A DNA stretch of 64,000 bases from Nostoc sp. TCL26-01 (GTDB lineage Bacteria; Cyanobacteriota; Cyanobacteriia; Cyanobacteriales; Nostocaceae): NCBI RefSeq assembly GCF_013393945.1, contig NZ_CP040297.1:2744804-2808803 (forward strand). Direction: 5' to 3'. Below the pieces are notes generated by a model. It did no database searches. It saw nothing but the letters and a program-made list of their open reading frames with translations, and was not told the DNA's origin. Both the position numbers and the translations under genes were made by a program. Shown one piece after another: positions 27,411-35,683 of the stretch. Position 1 is the stretch's first letter, and every line of letters starts with the position of its first letter.

Positions 27411-27656
27411 TCACCCTAAATCGATGTCACTCTTATAGATTGTTGGACGAGGTTTTGCTTTGCGGCTGGTTTGCTGAGATTTTTTCGGTGCTTGTGGTGG
27501 ACGACATCTCTCGCAATATAGAGGACGAGGCCCAAAAGTTTCGCGTTTGGTAGCTTCATCGCACTGCTTACAAACGAAGTTAAAAACGCGAGTGTGAATC
27601 AGTCTTTTGTGAGCTTTGACAGTATATTCTCTGACATCAATTATCTTACTTGTCAT
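27411..27656 (-). CDS. Small zinc-ribbon protein
   Basis: Basic protein of 81 residues with paired cysteines in C-K-Q-C and C-E-R-C, about 18 residues apart, forming a four-Cys zinc ribbon; the C-terminal tail is rich in Lys, Gln and Pro. The ATG at 27656 is preferred to a TTG six bases earlier. No named family is recognised; proteins of this kind often bind nucleic acid. It is the first gene of a two-gene unit, since the next gene starts 8 bases after its stop. Confidence 0.72.
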   Translation of the reverse strand: MTSKIIDVREYTVKAHKRLIHTRVFNFVCKQCDEATKRETFGPRPLYCERCRPPQAPKKSQQTSRKAKPRPTIYKSDIDLG

Positions 27657-28139
27657 AATCAAGAGTAGGAAATGGCAATTCTCTCAATATAGCTATTCAA
27701 GCAAACTATCGGCGATCAGTGTGTGTTTAGTTATCTGTTTTCTCCAAAGTGAGCAATTTTGTGCAAAACACTAAATGCCAACTTGGCAGAGAAAAACTGA
27801 CAGCATCAATTGCTTATCTTCTTAGCATATATTTTATTATCAACATCTAGGTAGTATTTGCCTCTATATCTATGGCGTGTTCAATACAAAAATTAAACAA
27901 AATCCTCACTCAACCTTGTTTTAGCTATTGAGACAAATATTTTTTGACTAGACATCTGGTAGAAATTAATTCTGCGTTGCCTCAAATCCTTGTCGAGACG
28001 TTGCAGTAGAGACGTTGCACTGCAACGTCTCTACAAGAATTTTCTTTCTGCAAGCGTGAAGGCTGCAATACACCAAATGTATATTTTGTTATGTTAGTTT
28101 TAGTACTTTCCTACTCTCTAGAATATTAACAAATGTAAA
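27657..28139. other. Gene-free stretch with foldback repeat
   Basis: About 480 bases between the divergent zinc-ribbon and methyltransferase genes. Bases 27951-28040 hold a repeat whose core TTCTGCGTTGCCTCAAATCC recurs at 52438-52457, and a perfect 14+1+14 palindrome at 28006-28034. The remainder is AT-rich and presumably includes both promoters; I could not place them. Confidence 0.55.
28006..28034. repeat. 29-base palindrome (GTAGAGACGTTGCA family), copy 1
   Basis: Arms GTAGAGACGTTGCA and TGCAACGTCTCTAC with one base between. The same unit occurs at 28953-28981 and, with matched changes in both arms, at 32503-32531; a shortened version is at 52463-52490 and a half copy at 57771-57784. Confidence 0.85.
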
Positions 28140-28859
28140 ATGAATTGGTACAAAGAAGACCTAGCATTTATTCATGATGTTGGTTTTGCCGACTATGCGG
28201 TAAAGTCAGCTCCAGCAATTTTAGGAATATTCCAAAAAATTAATCTACCCACAGGTTTTGTTGTAGATTTAGGCTGTGGTAGTGGATTATTAACACAGGA
28301 ATTAGTCAAAGCTGGTTATCAGGCGATGGGTATTGATATTTCTGAGTCAATGATAGCGATCGCTCGCCGACGACTACCACAAGTAGAATTTAAAGTCGGA
28401 TCTTTTTTCAAAATAGATATTCCCCCATGTCATGCTGTTACCTGCGTCAGTGAATGTTTGAATTATTTATTTGATCCAGACAATAATCAGCAAACACTCT
28501 ACCAATTATTCTGTCGCATTTATACAGCCTTGCTTCCTGGAGGTGTCTTTATTTTCGATATTGCAGAACCAGGACAAGTTAACCGAACCACTAAAAACTT
28601 TACCCAAACCGACGATTGGACAGTACTAGTTGAAAAAACAGAAGATCAAGAACAGAGAATCTTAACTCGTTACATTACTAGCTTTCGCAAGATAGGAGAA
28701 CATTATAGGCGGTCTGATGAAATACATCACCAGAAGCTATACAAAGCCACAGACATTGCTGAAGAACTCCGTCAAGCTGGCTTCCAAGTCCAAATTAGCG
28801 ATCGCTACGGACAGTATTATTTACCAAAAGCACACGCAGCTTTAATTGCTAGTAAGTGA
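28140..28859 (+). CDS. Class I SAM-dependent methyltransferase
   Basis: Rossmann-fold methyltransferase of 239 residues. Motif I V-V-D-L-G-C-G-S-G-L-L-T near residues 42-53 and motif II acidic G-I-D-I-S-E-S-M near residues 66-73 bind S-adenosylmethionine; a post-I segment and the P-G-G-V-F-I-F-D-I block near residue 140 complete the fold. Similar small proteins methylate lipids, quinones or other small molecules; the substrate cannot be told. It stands alone, with a palindrome about 95 bases downstream. Confidence 0.85.
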   Translation: MNWYKEDLAFIHDVGFADYAVKSAPAILGIFQKINLPTGFVVDLGCGSGLLTQELVKAGYQAMGIDISESMIAIARRRLPQVEFKVGSFFKIDIPPCHAVTCVSECLNYLFDPDNNQQTLYQLFCRIYTALLPGGVFIFDIAEPGQVNRTTKNFTQTDDWTVLVEKTEDQEQRILTRYITSFRKIGEHYRRSDEIHHQKLYKATDIAEELRQAGFQVQISDRYGQYYLPKAHAALIASK

Positions 28860-28952
28860 TGAGTAGGTAAGAAAACTATTTATCCCCCCTCATACCAATT
28901 CACGTCTGATGTGAATTACAAAAATCAACGATATGTCGAGGATTCTGGTGCG

Positions 28953-28981
28953 GTAGAGACGTTGCAATGCAACGTCTCTAC
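28953..28981. terminator. 29-base palindrome between convergent genes, copy 2
   Basis: Perfect 14-base arms GTAGAGACGTTGCA / TGCAACGTCTCTAC around one A, lying between the ends of the methyltransferase (plus) and hsp20 (minus) genes, 8 bases from the hsp20 stop. As RNA it forms a strong hairpin in either direction. A T-run is weak, so a terminator role is an inference; the element is a dispersed repeat. Confidence 0.55.
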
Positions 28982-28989
28982 TGTTTCTT

Positions 28990-29457
28990 TTAACCAATAT
29001 TGACTTTCACCACTTTATGTCTTTCTGATTCTGCTTTTGGCAAAGTTAGACGGAGAATACCATTTTTATATTCAGCCTCTACTCTGTCATTTTCTACCAG
29101 AGAAGGTAGGGGAATGACTCTTTGGAATCTACCGTACCTAAATTCAGAACGGGTGATACCGTTTTCTTCGGTCTTGGTTTCAGATTTACGCTCACCACTA
29201 ATAGAAACTGATTCTGGTGTAGCTTCTACATTGATATCTTTTGGTTCTAAACCAGGCACTTCTAGTTGCAGATGAATAGCATCATCAGTTTCTTCGATTT
29301 CTGCAGCAGGTACAAATGTAAACCCAACTTTTTCTCCGCCATTGGTAGGCATTAACCTATCAAACAGACGATTCATTTGCCGTTGTAAAGTATCTATATC
29401 TCGGAATGGTTCTAAGCGTTCAATATCCCGAAATGGTTCCCATCTAATAAGTGCCAT
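28990..29457 (-). CDS. hspA: Small heat shock protein Hsp20/alpha-crystallin
   Basis: ATP-independent chaperone that binds unfolding proteins and, in cyanobacteria, membranes during heat or light stress. The 155 residues hold the alpha-crystallin domain (about 48-150) with the V-P-G-L-E-P-K-D-I-N-V segment and the G-R-F-x-R-V-I-P-L-P block, and a C-terminal I-x-I/V-like tail (V-V-K-V-N-I-G). The N-terminus contains a direct duplication: E-P-F-R-D-I-E-R-L is followed at once by E-P-F-R-D-I-D-T-L (27 bases repeated with a few changes). The ribosome site GAGGTG is 6 bases before the ATG. No CIRCE operator was seen. Confidence 0.95.
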   Translation of the reverse strand: MALIRWEPFRDIERLEPFRDIDTLQRQMNRLFDRLMPTNGGEKVGFTFVPAAEIEETDDAIHLQLEVPGLEPKDINVEATPESVSISGERKSETKTEENGITRSEFRYGRFQRVIPLPSLVENDRVEAEYKNGILRLTLPKAESERHKVVKVNIG

Positions 29458-29562
29458 ATTATCACCTCTAAAATCCGATGTTTGGTCATCATCAGCTTAA
29501 GTTTCAACTTTTAGACTGACAATCAAGGAGGAGATATTTATTGGAATTCTAGTGTCTAAAAG
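29458..29562 (-). promoter_or_regulatory. hspA leader with paired TCTAAAA/TTTTAGA motifs
   Basis: On the message strand the Shine-Dalgarno stretch is TTTTAGAGGTG. An upstream TCTAAAA (complement of 29509-29515) can pair with TTTTAGA (complement of 29467-29473), covering the front of the ribosome site with a 7-bp helix and 35-base loop. A third related copy lies at 29554-29562, inverted to 29508-29516. Cyanobacterial hsp17/hspA messages are known to carry RNA thermometers, so this is a candidate; it was not folded computationally. Confidence 0.4.
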
Positions 29563-29686
29563 CTTAATTTTTAGCCTCTTTACTAACACAATAGATCAGA
29601 TTAAATGCCAATAGGTTCGGTTTTATGGTCAGAAGCGATCGCAATAACCGTACCAGAAAAATTTTCCCCAAAAATACATGATTAAT

Positions 29687-30652
29687 CTACTTCATGGGTG
29701 ATGAACGTTTCCGATTCAAATACATGACTAAACCAATAAACAATCCTACACCAAACAAATACTTAAATGGTGCAGGTACGCTGGGATTGGGAGAGAAAAA
29801 TCCCTCAATAATCCCAGCAATAACTAACATAGGAACAATGCCAAATACTAACTGTACTGCTTGGGAACCATATAATTTTAAGGCATCACCACGACGATAT
29901 CGGCCTGGAAACAAAATCGCTCTGGCGATGAGAAACCCAGCCCCACCAGCAAAGAAAATAGCAGGTAATTCTAAAGCGCCGTGGGGAAAGACAAATGCCC
30001 AAAATGGATATGCGAGATTGTTCTGTCCGACTAAAGTACCAATCGCCCCAATCAGTAAACCATTAAATACCATTAAATAAGTTGTAAATGCCCCGGCGGT
30101 TATCCCACCAGCCACAGCACCAAAAGACACCTTGAGATTATTAATCATAATCCCACTAGATGCTAAAGGCTCAATCCCTACTATTGACCCCATCCACAAT
30201 TTATGCTCATCTCGCACTTGAGAAATGAGGGGTTGTGGAACGATGAGGGACATAAATGTCGGGTCTTGCCAAGCATACCACCAAGCGACTATTACCCCCA
30301 GTAAAAATAACGCCGTAGCAGTGGCTATATACGGAAATGTCTGCCGTACTACAGCTGGCAGTCCCCAGAGGTAAAATTCTGATACGGCTTGCCATTCTTG
30401 TCGTCGGGAACCTTGGTAAATCTGGGTATAAGCGCGAGTTGTTAAGGTTTGTAAACTGTGTACTAGAGTGTTACCTACTTGCTGGGTTTGGGCGCGGGCC
30501 AAATCTGCGGCCACGGAACGATATAAGCTGGCTAACTCTCTAATTTCCAGTGCTTTGAGGGATTTGAGTCCTTTGGACTCTAATTGCCTCAACAACGCAT
30601 CCAAACGCTGCCAGTTTGACTCTCGCCGGGCAATCCAACGTTTAATATTCAT
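29687..30652 (-). CDS. SpoIIM (stage II sporulation protein M) family membrane protein
   Basis: Integral membrane protein of about 321 residues with five to six hydrophobic segments in the C-terminal two thirds. The soluble N-terminus (M-N-I-K-R-W-I-A-R-R-E-x-x-W-x-x-L-D) and the membrane part with N-N-L-K-V-S-F-G-A-V-A-G-G and F-P-H-G-A-L-E-L-P-A-I-F-F-A-G-G-A-G are characteristic of the SpoIIM/DUF95 family. In non-sporulating bacteria such genes sit with RDD and other membrane genes, exactly as here, where an RDD protein lies across the divergent promoter region. Function is unknown. The ATG at 30652 is chosen over a TTG at 30673. Confidence 0.88.
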   Translation of the reverse strand: MNIKRWIARRESNWQRLDALLRQLESKGLKSLKALEIRELASLYRSVAADLARAQTQQVGNTLVHSLQTLTTRAYTQIYQGSRRQEWQAVSEFYLWGLPAVVRQTFPYIATATALFLLGVIVAWWYAWQDPTFMSLIVPQPLISQVRDEHKLWMGSIVGIEPLASSGIMINNLKVSFGAVAGGITAGAFTTYLMVFNGLLIGAIGTLVGQNNLAYPFWAFVFPHGALELPAIFFAGGAGFLIARAILFPGRYRRGDALKLYGSQAVQLVFGIVPMLVIAGIIEGFFSPNPSVPAPFKYLFGVGLFIGLVMYLNRKRSSPMK

Positions 30653-30733
30653 AAATTTTGGGCATATTAGCAATTAACGTACTTTAAGATAGCGTCAAAT
30701 CCATACCCGTAATTTCCAGGAAATTTTGATATC

Positions 30734-31588
30734 ATGGCAGGAAATATTGGTTCTCCTAATCCCATTCAACCACTGAGCGTGGGTAATGTCGTCAGTGCAG
30801 GATTGAGGCTGTATCGTTCTCATCTGAAGGACTATTTTTTACTGGCGTTGAAAGCTTATCTCTGGGTACTAATTCCAGTTTACGGCTGGGCTAAGTTTTA
30901 TGCTCTGACAGCGTTAATTTCTCGCCTGGCTTTTGGTGAACTGGTCAATCAACCTGAAAGTATTCCCTCTGGTCAGCGTTTTGTCAACTCTCGTTTATGG
31001 CAGTTTTTGTTGACAATACTGTTATTGTTCCTGGTTGGTATTGGTATTGGTATTGGTGTGGTCATTGTATTTAGCTTACTGGGAATTTTATCTGCCGGGC
31101 TACTGGGAGGGAGTGGTCAGCAGAGAAATCCGGCTATTTATCTTTTGTTTGCTCTGGTCGCTTTTGTGATTGGTATTGGGGTGTTTGTGGGTGTTTTATG
31201 GTTAGTGACACGATTCTATTTAGTGGATTTACCCTTGGCTGTAGAAGATAATATGGATGCTTCCACGGCTATTGGGCGCAGTTGGGAGTTAACACAAGGC
31301 CATGTCTGGCGAGTATTGTTAATTTCTTTTGTGGCTTTTTTAATTACACTGCCAATTCAAATTGTCGTACAGATTCTCACTAGGGTTTTGCAGTTTGTTT
31401 TCTTACCCTTAATCCAAGATGGATCTTCTATCTATCTTCTACTTTATTTAGTCCTAGTCTTGGTGATCAGTTTTAGCAGTGGTGCAGTACTTGTACCATT
31501 CTGGCAAACAATTAAAGCTGTAATTTACTATGACTTGCGGAGTCGCCGCGAAGGCTTGGGTTTGAAGTTACGCGATCGCGAAGTATAA
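30734..31588 (+). CDS. Polytopic membrane protein (glycerophosphodiesterase membrane-domain-like)
   Basis: Membrane protein of 284 residues with about six helices. It starts with P-L-S-V-G-N-V-V-S-A-G-L-R-L-Y-R-S-H and carries the segment A-V-E-D-N-M-D-A-S-T-A-I-G-R-S-W-E-L-T near residues 171-189, a pattern seen in DUF975/GDPD membrane-domain-like proteins, where W-x-L-T-x-G-x-x-W recurs. Biochemical function is unknown. It is divergent from the SpoIIM-family gene and followed by an RDD gene on the same strand, so the three may form one membrane-related functional group. Confidence 0.7.
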   Translation: MAGNIGSPNPIQPLSVGNVVSAGLRLYRSHLKDYFLLALKAYLWVLIPVYGWAKFYALTALISRLAFGELVNQPESIPSGQRFVNSRLWQFLLTILLLFLVGIGIGIGVVIVFSLLGILSAGLLGGSGQQRNPAIYLLFALVAFVIGIGVFVGVLWLVTRFYLVDLPLAVEDNMDASTAIGRSWELTQGHVWRVLLISFVAFLITLPIQIVVQILTRVLQFVFLPLIQDGSSIYLLLYLVLVLVISFSSGAVLVPFWQTIKAVIYYDLRSRREGLGLKLRDREV

Positions 31589-31699
31589 CTAATGGGTATT
31601 GGGTATTAGGTATTGGGTAATTGATTGTGAAAGCAAGCTACTTAACTTCTGCCTGTTTTTACGGTTTTCTTCATTTTGAATTTTGCATTTTGAATTGTT

Positions 31700-32479
31700 A
31701 TGCACCTGTTTAACCGTGTTAAATATCACACGCCAGAAAGTGTAGAGTTGGAATTTACCCTGGCTGGGATTGGGAATCGTGCCTGGGCTTTGATAATTGA
31801 TTATGTGATTTTAGCTACGACTTGGATTGTCTTCTTTTTGGCGTGGGCGTTTATTTCAGCACAGTTGGTAGACTGGACAGCAGACACTTTTGGTTCAGTA
31901 GCGGGTATTTGGTTAGTAGCGATCGCTTTTATTGTCAGCTTCGTCATCTACGCTGGTTATTTTGTCTTTTTTGAAGCTTTATGGCAAGGACAAACACCCG
32001 GTAAACGTTCGGCTAAAATTCGTGTAGTCCGAGATGATGGTCGGCCAATTGGCTTACAGCAAGCGACTCTCAGGGCTTTATTACGTCCTGTCGATGAGTT
32101 TTTATTTCTCGGTGCTTTTTTGATTGTGTTTAGTCGTCGGGAAAAGCGCCTGGGTGACTTAGTTGCAGGGACAATTGTCATCCAAGCCCAAGCACCAACC
32201 TCATCAGCAACTTTGATAATCTCTGAACAAGCCAAGTCCTTCCATAAGGATTTGTTACAAATCGCTGATTTATCAATCTTGTTACCCGATGATTTTGCCG
32301 TCATTCGAGAGTATCTACAACGACGTAGCAAAATGGGCAATAAAGCCAGAGTCGCCTTATCCCGCAAGTTAGCCCAACAGGTACAAGCAATTCTCCATCT
32401 AGAAGAACTATCACCAACAATCAACCCTGATGTGCTTCTAGAAGCAGTTTATCTTGCATATCAAGAGAAAGAGTTTTGA
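31700..32479 (+). CDS. RDD family membrane protein
   Basis: Protein of 259 residues. The RDD domain fills the first 150 residues: A-G-I-G-N-R-A-W-A-L-I-I-D-Y near residues 23-36 supplies the Arg and Asp of helix 1, then two further helices, then G-Q-T-P-G-K-R-S-A-K-I-R-V-V-R-D-D-G near residues 94-111. A soluble, basic C-terminal tail follows. RDD proteins are probable ion or small-molecule transporters; some act in Na+/H+ exchange. It forms a pair with the membrane protein upstream and is close to a SpoIIM-family gene. Confidence 0.9.
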   Translation: MHLFNRVKYHTPESVELEFTLAGIGNRAWALIIDYVILATTWIVFFLAWAFISAQLVDWTADTFGSVAGIWLVAIAFIVSFVIYAGYFVFFEALWQGQTPGKRSAKIRVVRDDGRPIGLQQATLRALLRPVDEFLFLGAFLIVFSRREKRLGDLVAGTIVIQAQAPTSSATLIISEQAKSFHKDLLQIADLSILLPDDFAVIREYLQRRSKMGNKARVALSRKLAQQVQAILHLEELSPTINPDVLLEAVYLAYQEKEF

Positions 32480-32502
32480 GTCGGGATTTACCCAAAATTA
32501 TT

Positions 32503-32531
32503 GTAGAGACGTAGCATTGCTACGTCTCTAC
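32503..32531. terminator. 29-base palindrome between convergent genes, copy 3
   Basis: Arms GTAGAGACGTAGCA and TGCTACGTCTCTAC around one T. Relative to copies 1 and 2 both arms carry matching changes, so pairing is kept. It lies between the ends of the RDD gene (plus) and the radical SAM gene (minus), a position suitable for a two-way terminator, though without a long T-run. Confidence 0.55.
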
Positions 32532-32549
32532 CACGTTTACGGTTACGTC

Positions 32550-33995
32550 CTAATTCGATTCTGCGTGTGCAGCCGCTTGTGTACGCCGTTCTTTGAGGTA
32601 GGAGAAAAATTCTGCACCCTCTCTGAGACGACGGACTAGCATTTGGCGATCGCTCAACATTTCCCACACAATTGGTACGATGGCTTTGGGACGGAAGTAG
32701 AATTGACGATACATCCTCTCTACTGCGTCTTCAATTTCGGCACTAGCAAGAGTGGGATATTGTAATGTCGAGGTTTGAATCCCAGAGTTAGCCACTAATG
32801 CTTGTTCGTTGAACCAACCATGAGTTTTAGCTTGTTCATACAATTCTGTACCGGGGTAAGGTGCGGCAATGGAGACTTGAATTGTATGGGGATTGAGTTC
32901 ACAGGCAAAGCGGATGGTTTCTTCTACTGTTTCCTTGGTTTCAATGGGTAAACCGATAATAAAAGTTCCATGAACCGTGATACCAAGCTTATGGCAGTTT
33001 TTCATAAATTCCCGTGCCACTTCTAGCTTGATGCCTTTTTTAATCCGGTTGAGAATATCTTGATTACCAGATTCAAAACCCACCAGCAATAACCTCAGTC
33101 CATTATCGCGCAGTTGTTTTAAGGTATCGTAGTCTAAGTTGGCACGAGCGTTACAACTCCAGGTGAGTTTTAAGCGTTTCATATGTTCGCTGATGGCGAT
33201 CGCTCGATGCTTATCAATCGTAAAGGTATCGTCATCAAACATATACTCCCGCACTTTGTCACCAAAGATGGCTTTGGCTGACTCCATCTCTCGTCCCACT
33301 GCTGCTGGACTTTTGTGACGATACAGATGTCCACCGATAGTCTGTGGCCACAGGCAGAAGGTACATTTTGCTGGACAACCACGCCCGGTATAAAAGGAGA
33401 TGTAGGGATGCTGGAGATAACCGATAAAATATTTAGTGATATCTAAGTCACGCGCATAGGTTGGCAAAACACTGGGCATGGCATCCCAATCATGGATTAA
33501 TGGACGCTCTTCGTTGTGTTTGATATTACCGTATTGGTCACGATAACTCAGACCTGTGATTGCATCCCAAGGTTTACCCTCGGCTAGTTCCTTACAGGTG
33601 TAGTCAAATTCGTTGCGACAGACAAAATCAATGACTGGGTTATCTTGTAGTGTCTCCTGTGGTAAAACTGCCACATGAGCGCCGACAAAACCAATCTCTG
33701 CGTCTGGATTTTGCGCTTTGATGGCTTCTGCACATTTCACATCATTAGCCAAGGATGGGGTACTGGTGTGCATGACAATCAGTTCGTAATCTTTGGCAAT
33801 TTTCAATACATCTTCCACAGTTTGATGATGTGGTGGTGCATCTACTAGCCTGCTACCCGGTACAAGTGCCGCAGGTTGAGCTAGCCATGTGGGATACCAA
33901 AAAGATGTAATTTCCCGTTTAGCTTGGTATCGTGAACCAGCACCACCATCAAACCCATCAAAGGAAGGAGGACTGAGGAATAGAGTTTTCTTCAT
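32550..33995 (-). CDS. hpnJ: HpnJ-like hopanoid radical SAM protein with B12-binding domain
   Basis: Radical SAM enzyme of 481 residues. The N-terminus P-P-S-F-D-G-F-D-G-G-A-G-S-R-Y-Q and W-Y-P-T-W-L-A-Q-P-A match what I recall of HpnJ proteins, which in Burkholderia are needed for the cyclitol ether head group of bacteriohopanepolyols. A B12-binding-like domain (about 1-150) precedes the SAM core with C-P-A-K-C-T-F-C (C-x3-C-x2-C) near residues 206-213. The ribosome site AAGGAGAG is about 8 bases before the ATG. The neighbouring squalene/phytoene synthase on the same strand supports a hopanoid role; shc, hpnH and hpnG are not in the window. Confidence 0.85.
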   Translation of the reverse strand: MKKTLFLSPPSFDGFDGGAGSRYQAKREITSFWYPTWLAQPAALVPGSRLVDAPPHHQTVEDVLKIAKDYELIVMHTSTPSLANDVKCAEAIKAQNPDAEIGFVGAHVAVLPQETLQDNPVIDFVCRNEFDYTCKELAEGKPWDAITGLSYRDQYGNIKHNEERPLIHDWDAMPSVLPTYARDLDITKYFIGYLQHPYISFYTGRGCPAKCTFCLWPQTIGGHLYRHKSPAAVGREMESAKAIFGDKVREYMFDDDTFTIDKHRAIAISEHMKRLKLTWSCNARANLDYDTLKQLRDNGLRLLLVGFESGNQDILNRIKKGIKLEVAREFMKNCHKLGITVHGTFIIGLPIETKETVEETIRFACELNPHTIQVSIAAPYPGTELYEQAKTHGWFNEQALVANSGIQTSTLQYPTLASAEIEDAVERMYRQFYFRPKAIVPIVWEMLSDRQMLVRRLREGAEFFSYLKERRTQAAAHAESN

Positions 33996-34027
33996 GGGAT
34001 ATCTCTCCTTAGAGAAAATGGGTATAA

Positions 34028-34192
34028 GGGTGTAAACAGTGAACAGTGAACAGTGAATGTTTTAACTGGTAACTGATAACTGTTAACTGTTAACTGATTT
34101 GGTAGGGGTGTAAACAGTGAACAGTGAACAGTGAATGTTTTAACTGGTAACTGATAACTGATAACTGTTAACTGTTAACTGATTTGGTAGGG
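34028..34192. repeat. Tandem 78-base unit built of AACTGTT-type heptamers
   Basis: Two near-identical units (34028-34105 and 34106-34191, the second one heptamer longer) run GTGTAAACAGTGAACAGTG to TTAACTGATTTGGTAG. An inverted copy of the same unit lies at 57786-57873. They occupy most of the gap between the radical SAM and squalene synthase genes. Confidence 0.85.
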
Positions 34193-34266
34193 TGTGCCAG
34201 AGATGTACACCCGTAGGGGCAATACCCTGCGGGAAGCCTTCGGCTACATGAATTGCCCCTACTTCC

Positions 34267-35097
34267 TTAACCAGCCTTCAAGTTGATACTGCTGATTTGC
34301 TCAAGCAGGGCAATCACCTCACTTCGACTGAGTTTTTCCTTACCGTTGGCAATAGCGTCTATCGTGCCATGTGCCAAGGCCAGAGGAATTTGGCAAAAAT
34401 TTAGTGCCGGGCCAGTTGGTAAAGCGTTGGTATAGGCATCTGCTAGGGCAAGATTCCGCAGTGCGTACTCTTGCATATTGGCTGCATTCCAATCATTAGG
34501 GAAGAAACTGACTCCCCGTTCCATGTCTTCCAGGTGATTACGTAGGATGTTAACGGCTTGCAAGCCTCTACCAAAACCGATCGCTAAAGTTCTGTTTGTT
34601 TGTGTGCCATCATACCAAGTCCACAAATCTGAGAGCAATAGCCCCACTGCACCAGCGACACCAAAGGTATAGCGATCTAAATCAGACTCTGTATTAACTT
34701 TCCAGTTAATTTCCGCCCAGTAAGCCATCCTATCTGCCATCGCGGCGGTAGCATCCCAAATTCGCGGGGCGATGGTTTCAGGTGCTAGTAATGACCATTC
34801 TCTAACCCTGAGAGTGACTTCTTCTAAGGTATTTTCGTAGCCGCTAAATCCAGCACAGAACGCATCCACAGGGAAACCATCAACTCCGGCTTGGAGTGTG
34901 AGGCTGATTGCTCTTAATAGTTTTGCTTTAGTCGGATTATCTAGTGTTGGATGGTCTTCTATCTCGTCTATGGCACGCATACACAGGTACGCTGATGCGA
35001 CTGCCTCTTGCAATCCTGGAGGTAAAATACTAATGGGAATATAAAAAGTTCGACTAGTTTCTTTGAGGATCTGCAAGGCATCGCTACGTAAATCCAT
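34267..35097 (-). CDS. Squalene/phytoene synthase family protein
   Basis: Isoprenoid head-to-head synthase of 276 residues that would condense two C15 (or C20) prenyl diphosphates. First Asp motif R-A-I-D-E-I-E-D near residues 40-47; second motif N-I-L-R-N-H-L-E-D-M-E-R-G near residues 183-195; S-R-T-F-Y-I-P-I near the N-terminus. The eukaryote-like N-terminus and the adjacent HpnJ-like gene favour squalene production for hopanoids over carotenoid synthesis. A strong ribosome site GAGGAG precedes the ATG by about 6 bases. The length is shorter than typical phytoene synthase (about 310). Confidence 0.85.
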   Translation of the reverse strand: MDLRSDALQILKETSRTFYIPISILPPGLQEAVASAYLCMRAIDEIEDHPTLDNPTKAKLLRAISLTLQAGVDGFPVDAFCAGFSGYENTLEEVTLRVREWSLLAPETIAPRIWDATAAMADRMAYWAEINWKVNTESDLDRYTFGVAGAVGLLLSDLWTWYDGTQTNRTLAIGFGRGLQAVNILRNHLEDMERGVSFFPNDWNAANMQEYALRNLALADAYTNALPTGPALNFCQIPLALAHGTIDAIANGKEKLSRSEVIALLEQISSINLKAG

Positions 35098-35521
35098 GTT
35101 TCACTCCTCTGTTGATTTTTACACCACATCCTGATACCAGTTTTTTGATAATACTGGATATTGTTTTGACTAAACCGGAAAAACTGTGAATGCGCTAGTA
35201 TTTCTCCTAAATATTAATAGTTTTTGTATCATGGTTAACAAAATTTTCAATTTATTTAAAGCCACACATACTAGATATGTGCCTTTTGTATACAGATTTT
35301 TGCTGTCAGGTTTAATATTGCATTGTTAGTTCTTGGTGTAAATATCAACAATTTATGCTATGATGTTGTTTACCATATAGCAAAATTTACCTTTAGTCTA
35401 GAAAAGTTTAGAACTATAAAATATTAGTGAGTCTACCTCACAAGGAAAAACCAAAAAAAGCAATTTTGTTATAGAAGCAACTTTTAAAAATCCGAATGTG
35501 TGAAGTAGGATTTAGAGAAGT

Positions 35522-35683
35522 CTTAGAGAGTGTTTGAAAAGTTTCAGCAGGTATAAAAATGTCATTCTGACTGGAGCGCAGCGTCAGGAAGAATCTAGGT
35601 TTTGTGGCACATACCGAGATGTTTCATTCCGCTACGCTACATTCAACATGACAAAGAAACAGACTTTTCCAACGTCCTCTTAG
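35522..35683. repeat. 162-base foldback element (GTTTGAAAAGT family), copy 1
   Basis: Ends are imperfect inverted repeats: TTAGAGAGTGTTTGAAAAGT on the left and ACTTTTCCAACGTCCTCTTA on the right. An inverted copy of the same length lies at 53751-53912. The interior contains CATTCCGCTACGCTACATTC and no open reading frame. Confidence 0.85.

Noticed and set aside
29458..29640. CIRCE operator (TTAGCACTC-N9-GAGTGCTAA) upstream of hspA
   Set aside because: Searched by eye; no match. Only the CTTTTAGAC/GTCTAAAAG motifs were found.
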